Source: Bacillota bacterium (GTDB lineage: Bacteria; Bacillota; Clostridia; Acetivibrionales; DSM-1351). From it: DNA of 64,000 bases. Of this stretch, positions 60,225 to 64,000 are shown piece by piece; position 1 is the first letter of the stretch, and each line of letters starts with the position of its first letter. Made by a program: the position numbers and the translations under genes. Where the stretch lies: positions 1-64,000 of the forward strand of contig JAEWST010000097.1 of assembly GCA_023398105.1 (NCBI GenBank), in the 5' to 3' direction. The notes under the pieces are model-generated. The model was not told where the DNA came from, did not search any database, and saw only the letters and a program-made list of their open reading frames with translations.

Positions 60225-60638
60225 AACAATTACCTCCTTTTATTATGCAATGTATATACCTAAATAGTGTAAAGTATACACTCGTTGTCAAAATTATATA
60301 ATAATATACAATCTTTTTCAATAAAATTTATTTCATTCAATTTACTAGGTTTTTTGTTTGTATTTTACATTATTTTAAAAAACTCAACTTTCTCAGTTGA
60401 AAGTTGTAGGTGATTTATGTTTTTTGAACCAGTCTGTCAGTTTTAGCACATTATGAACTGTGGATGGCGAATCTAGGAAGGTTTTTTAGGTAGGAAAGTT
60501 AAGTAAGTGATTTATTATATAATGTAAACTTTCATATGCTTTTTGCATATAAATACAATGTGTGTTTAGCTCATAAATCCACAAATCCACTGTGTTTCAT
60601 AATAAGCTTATATAAGCTAAGAATTTGGAGGTCTTAAT
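60225..60638. other. Intergenic region with MITE-like element
   Basis: No gene. The AT-rich stretch 60240-60370 would hold promoters of the flanking divergent genes. A CTCAACTTTC-family element spans 60381-60504. Confidence 0.6.
60381..60504. mobile_element. CTCAACTTTC-family element, 124 bp
   Basis: AACTCAACTTTCTCAG at the left and TAGGAAAGTTAAGT at the right are inverted; the interior shares tatgaactgtggatggcgaa with the full copy at 21044. Confidence 0.65.
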
Positions 60639-61448
60639 TTGGATTATTTGCTTAAAATCAAACCTAATGTTAACATCTATATAAATGAAATTAATCCACT
60701 TGGTAGAAAAACCATATTGTTTATACACGGCTGGCCATTGAGCCACAGAGCCTATGAGTATCAGTTTAACAAGCTCCCTGCAATGGGATATCGTTGTATT
60801 GGTTTTGACACTAGGGGATTTGGTAATTCTAGCAAGCCTTATATTGGTTATGATTATAATCAATTAGCTGCTGATGTACGATATATAGTTGACGCTCTCA
60901 ATTTGAAAAATTTTACGCTGGCTGGTCACTCCATGGGCGGTGCAACTGCCATAAGGTATATGGCTCTCTATAATGGCTATGGTGTTGAAAAACTTGCACT
61001 TTTCGGAGCCGCTGCTCCTAGTCTTACGTTAAAACCTAATTTTCCATATGGATTATCAAAGGAAGATGTAACTAAAATCATTCAGGCAACATATACTAAC
61101 CGTCCTCAAATGCTAAAGGATGTTGCTCCGATGTTTTTCTACAAACCGATAACTCCAGCTTTGTCAGATTGGTTCTTTCAGTTGGGATTTGAAGCTGCCA
61201 GCTGGGCAACTGCCGAATGTGCAAAAACCTTCAGAGATGAAGCCTTATTCTCGGATCTTGAAAAAATACAAGTTCCGACATTAATTCTACACGGAATACA
61301 TGACAAGGTATGTCTGTTTCAATTGGCAGAAGCCATGAAAAGCAAAATAAAAAACTCTATTTTAGTTCCTTTTGAATATAGCGGCCATTCATTGTTTTTT
61401 GAGGAACAGGATAAGTTTAATATGGAATTGACACAATTTGTGGGGTAA
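60639..61448 (+). CDS. Alpha/beta hydrolase
   Basis: This 269-residue hydrolase starts at TTG 60639, seven bases after GGAGG. The oxyanion segment FIHGWPLSHRAYEYQ, nucleophile elbow GHSMGG, acid LHGIHDKVC and His in YSGHSLFFEEQ are all present. It resembles non-haem chloroperoxidase/esterase-type enzymes. Substrate not known. A single gene, followed by a repeat hairpin. Confidence 0.9.
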   Translation: MDYLLKIKPNVNIYINEINPLGRKTILFIHGWPLSHRAYEYQFNKLPAMGYRCIGFDTRGFGNSSKPYIGYDYNQLAADVRYIVDALNLKNFTLAGHSMGGATAIRYMALYNGYGVEKLALFGAAAPSLTLKPNFPYGLSKEDVTKIIQATYTNRPQMLKDVAPMFFYKPITPALSDWFFQLGFEAASWATAECAKTFRDEALFSDLEKIQVPTLILHGIHDKVCLFQLAEAMKSKIKNSILVPFEYSGHSLFFEEQDKFNMELTQFVG

Positions 61449-61487
61449 TTTCTTCTTGAAGAAAGCCATTAATATTGAATTAAAAAG

Positions 61488-61561
61488 GCTGTTGCAAAAT
61501 AAAACTTACCTTAAGTCAAAATAACCTGACATATAGCTAAGTAATTATTCTGCAACAACCC
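61488..61561. repeat. Mini element with GGCTGTTGCAAAAT ends
   Basis: GGCTGTTGCAAAATAA and TTATTCTGCAACAACCC are inverted with one mismatch; related to the ends of 36280-36614. It follows the hydrolase gene and could also form a transcript-ending hairpin. Confidence 0.6.
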
Positions 61562-61639
61562 TTTATGAGAACTGAATAACTGGTAATCGGTGTTAATCTT
61601 ACTGCCTTATCCAGATATTCAGAAAATTTATAGTTTTAT

Positions 61640-61861
61640 CTATTTTCTTTGATTCCTAGCTTCATCTCTAATCTCTTCTCTCATTCCATTAAGTGCATCC
61701 CTTCTTCTATCATTCTTTTCTTCTAAGTCTTTTTTCATCTTTCTATCATCTGTTTTTTCAATTAATTCGTCTGCTGCCTCCATATTTCTGATAGTATGGT
61801 TAATATTAAACTGAATCCTGTCAACATTATCGCTTCTATCATCTGGTTTTGGTTTTGTCAT
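61640..61861 (-). CDS. tlp: Small acid-soluble spore protein Tlp
   Basis: This 73-residue hydrophilic protein matches Tlp: PKPDDRSDNVDRIQFNINHT, IRNMEAADELIEKTDD, KKDLEEKNDRRRDALNGMRE, EIRDEARNQRK. Tlp accumulates in the spore core. It is expected to be under late forespore control. AAGGAGACTCAAACA precedes the ATG. Confidence 0.9.
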   Translation of the reverse strand: MTKPKPDDRSDNVDRIQFNINHTIRNMEAADELIEKTDDRKMKKDLEEKNDRRRDALNGMREEIRDEARNQRK

Positions 61862-61931
61862 TGTTTGAGTCTCCTTTATAATAATATTTATATATTCTCT
61901 GTAAAATTGGAATTTATTTTAATTGCGTTTT

Positions 61932-62273
61932 CTAGTCATCATCAATTTTTACCTCTTCTGCACCTGACTGTTCCATTACAGATTTAACTTCTTGTGCCTT
62001 ATGTCTTGCACATTTAACAAACACTACTATTCCATTATCCTCAGTTAATGCTGTAACACCATTAACAAATGATTGGAGCTGTCCTGGATCATCCTGGTCA
62101 GTCTTAATAACTGCATTAATGTGATTATCCTTAACGTCATCCATCATACTTTGAAACTTTTCTTCATCATAACTGCTGATAATCATATCTCTTCTTTGAA
62201 TACCACTATTTTTCAGTGTATCAACCACCCCACCCACTTGATTTGGTTCGAGAAATCTGCCTATAACCTTAAT
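61932..62273 (-). CDS. Hypothetical protein with probable ATT start, 113 aa
   Basis: The strong ribosome site AAGGAGGG is followed after six bases by ATT 62273, in frame with the downstream coding sequence. The frame then reads IKVIGRFLEPNQVGGVVDTL, KNSGIQRRDMIISSYDEEKF; no ATG, GTG or TTG lies in a good position, and the GTG at 62237 would remove the first beta-strand. The product is soluble and acidic (ending SGAEEVKIDDD), perhaps an alpha/beta stress-type protein. I do not recognise the family. Confidence 0.65.
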   Translation of the reverse strand: MKVIGRFLEPNQVGGVVDTLKNSGIQRRDMIISSYDEEKFQSMMDDVKDNHINAVIKTDQDDPGQLQSFVNGVTALTEDNGIVVFVKCARHKAQEVKSVMEQSGAEEVKIDDD

Positions 62274-62813
62274 TGTAATCCCTCCTTAGCCTTGGTAAAA
62301 ATGAACAATATTATCAATATCTTATGTTCAAAAAATTTCAAATTTTAAGTCTATTACAGTTCAATCACGTTAATAATTATTATTGCTTGGTACTATTGCT
62401 ATTATGTCCAGAAATCAAATTGTTATCACCATTATATGAACTAAAACGATTACAATTGTTTTAATATTTGTTATAATAATCCATTAATTTTTGTATTAAT
62501 TAGAAAAGCTTAAATTATAATTATAAAATTAAACATTTAGAATAATATCAACCAATTAAATTTATAATAATTAATACTATTAACCTAATTGTATATTGAG
62601 CAAATAGTAAAAAAACATTCAAACTCTTCTCATACTTTCCGTATTTTAGCTTATTTAGCAATGGAAAGTTGGTAGAAATAATTGCATGAATTAGGTAGTC
62701 AATAAATAACCCTTTACTAATTCATGCAATTTTTTGTTGTCAAACTATTGATTGACTTTGAGTATTAATAGACATTTTTGTGAGAAATTCAAGTCAATTT
62801 TCTTAACGGTATT
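62274..62813. other. Intergenic region
   Basis: No gene seen. The AT-rich stretch 62340-62630 is without recognisable features. A hairpin of repeat origin lies at 62680-62735. Confidence 0.6.
62680..62735. terminator. Hairpin of CTCAACTTTC-family origin, terminator-like
   Basis: AATTGCATGAATTAG and CTAATTCATGCAATT form a 15-bp stem, followed on the plus strand by TTTT. The same inverted pair is the interior of the element at 21044-21317. It lies downstream of the GH18 gene. Confidence 0.6.
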
Positions 62814-64000
62814 TTATTTCAAAGCTCCATTTATTGCACCCAATAAAGTACCATTAGAATCTTGGCTTAATTCCCATATTGCCGCACCGCCCAATCCTTT
62901 GGACTTGATATATTCAGCTTTTAGACCAATTGATTGTTCATCTTCATAGCTTATAAAGGTTGAACCATTAAATAACCATGGTACCATGGATTGTTGATGG
63001 AAGTAACGCACATACCCTGAAGTATTTAAATACTTAGAAACAATAGTTGAATATGCTATACTTGAGGCTCCTGAAAAGATTTGATACAACCCATTATTTT
63101 CATTTTTTACAGAATTATATATATATCCATAAAACGGTATGCCTACAACAAGCTTTTCTGCTGGAATTCCAGCATTTAACCAAGCATTTACAGATGAGTC
63201 GACACTCCATTTGTATTGGGGAGAAGCATCACTATTATTGTATAATGGTGCATTAAAGTCTGTGTAACTATCCCATGATCCGTGTATATCATAGGTCATC
63301 AAATTTGCATAATCCAGATATTGCTGAAGCTTACTCAATTCAATATTATTTAAATACCAGCTTCCAGCACCTCCTGCAATAGTTAGCAAATATTGCTTAC
63401 CATCTATAATTCCCCTAGCAGTGAGTTGTTCACGTAATTTTTTAAGTAACAGCGTAAAGTTCTGCTTGTCCTCAGGTCTTTTAATATTTGTCGATAAGCC
63501 TCCGCTCACTGGATATTCCCAATCCAAGTCAATACCATCAAAACCATATTGGACAATAAAATTTACACAACTGTCCGCAAAAGTAGTTCTAGATTCTTCT
63601 GTTAGTGCTACATCAGAGAACTTTCCAGACCAAGACCAGCCTCCAATAGAAATCAAAGTTTTTAGATTAGGATTTGTTTGCTTTAGTGCATTTAGCTTAT
63701 TAAAATTAGATGCATCTATATCTGGATATCCTAGTGTTACTTTTAAATCACTGCTAATATTTGCAAAAGAATAATTAATATGAGTTAATTTACTTGCATC
63801 AACTTTATCAGGAGTATATCCCGAATATGCCGCCCACGCAGCGTAATATCCCACTACTCTATTTGTGGTTGTTGTTGGCACAGGCTCTGGTTCTGGAGTT
63901 GGTGCTGGTACTGGTGTTGGCTCAGGCTCAGGTTCTGGCTCTGGTATTGGTTCGGGTTCTGGCGTTGGTGCTGGGCTTAAAGTTGTTGCAGTTATAATAT
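62814..64000 (-). CDS. GH18 family glycosidase (chitinase-like), 5' end outside window
   Basis: The C-terminal 355 residues form a GH18 barrel: RVVGYYAAWAAYSGYTPDKV, LTHINYSFANI, LISIGGWSWSG and the catalytic GFDGIDLDWEYP (DxxDxDxE), then GVGIPFYG-type VVGIPFYGYIY and WELSQDSNG at the end. The frame continues upstream to base 64000 through a linker of about 25 residues rich in PEP/PTP, so the usual GTG/ATG-like start near 63881 is internal and an N-terminal part (signal, perhaps binding modules) is missing here. It would hydrolyse chitin or peptidoglycan-type glycans outside the cell. Confidence 0.92.
   Translation of the reverse strand, partial: IITATTLSPAPTPEPEPIPEPEPEPEPTPVPAPTPEPEPVPTTTTNRVVGYYAAWAAYSGYTPDKVDASKLTHINYSFANISSDLKVTLGYPDIDASNFNKLNALKQTNPNLKTLISIGGWSWSGKFSDVALTEESRTTFADSCVNFIVQYGFDGIDLDWEYPVSGGLSTNIKRPEDKQNFTLLLKKLREQLTARGIIDGKQYLLTIAGGAGSWYLNNIELSKLQQYLDYANLMTYDIHGSWDSYTDFNAPLYNNSDASPQYKWSVDSSVNAWLNAGIPAEKLVVGIPFYGYIYNSVKNENNGLYQIFSGASSIAYSTIVSKYLNTSGYVRYFHQQSMVPWLFNGSTFISYEDEQSIGLKAEYIKSKGLGGAAIWELSQDSNGTLLGAINGALK

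Noticed and set aside
63794..63997. Leu/Val/Ala-repeat open frame at the right edge
   Set aside because: It is the antisense of the PEP/PTP linker of the GH18 protein.

Overview
The window is AT-rich DNA from a spore-forming, probably cellulolytic clostridium of the Ruminiclostridium / 'Clostridium' cluster III type. The signs are a type I dockerin fragment, S-layer-homology (SLH) proteins, an extracellular GH18 enzyme, a GH10-like surface protein, sporulation genes (SpoVB-like, GerMN, the spore protein Tlp), Gram-positive Shine-Dalgarno sites and frequent TTG starts. Species is not determined. No rRNA, tRNA, CRISPR array, complete insertion sequence or prophage was seen.

Layout. 0-7.3 kb is a peptide natural-product (RiPP) locus: a C39-peptidase ABC exporter running off the left edge, four small double-glycine precursor peptides (three of them very short) and two different radical SAM/SPASM maturases, one with a PqqD-like leader-binding domain and one with a C-terminal TPR region. 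Two precursors are paralogues made by a local tandem duplication whose decayed junction is still visible; the second has a Pro-rich core with three YGI repeats. 7.4-18.3 kb holds a zinc-ribbon gene with an in-frame amber codon, a YwaF-type membrane protein, an MFS permease, a YdcF-like protein, a GerMN / acyl-ACP thioesterase / signal peptidase run and two tandem beta-propeller paralogues. 18.5-25.7 kb holds a membrane-anchored MutS-like ATPase, a dockerin remnant, an inositol-monophosphatase / acyl-CoA ligase pair and a homocysteine methyltransferase-MTHFR fusion.

25.8-31.6 kb is the most coherent system: a c-di-AMP (ydaO-type) riboswitch and terminator precede an operon encoding an amino-acid ABC transporter, lysine 2,3-aminomutase (ablA), beta-lysine acetyltransferase (ablB) and the c-di-AMP receptor DarA. 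This points to c-di-AMP control of lysine uptake and N-epsilon-acetyl-beta-lysine (osmolyte) synthesis. The transporter's binding lipoprotein is circularly permuted: its lobe-2 half precedes its lobe-1 half.

31.7-38 kb has a GGDEF protein with a ribbon-helix-helix-like tail, a decayed transposase, a TetR regulator with a palindromic operator, a drug-efflux MFS protein with a large coiled-coil insertion and a LysM-CAP protein. 38-50.3 kb has a GH10-like/SLH protein, a PBP-FtsW-FHA cell-wall cluster, DUF1294, SpoVB-like, two HAD phosphatases, a diguanylate cyclase and a glycerol-1-phosphate dehydrogenase-like protein. 50.5-64 kb has two divergent DEAD-box helicases, a CNMP-DUF2225 protein, an SLH adhesin, a discoidin/cadherin-like protein next to two mini tail-collar proteins, an alpha/beta hydrolase, Tlp, an ATT-initiated small protein and a GH18 enzyme cut by the right edge.

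Intergenic DNA carries several families of small dispersed repeats: a MITE-like family with CTCAACTTTCCCA-type ends, a modular TATAACG...CGTTATA family, an agctcgaaaa hairpin family, a GGCTGTTGCAAAAC-ended element and a short leader repeat that ends in a Shine-Dalgarno sequence just before start codons.
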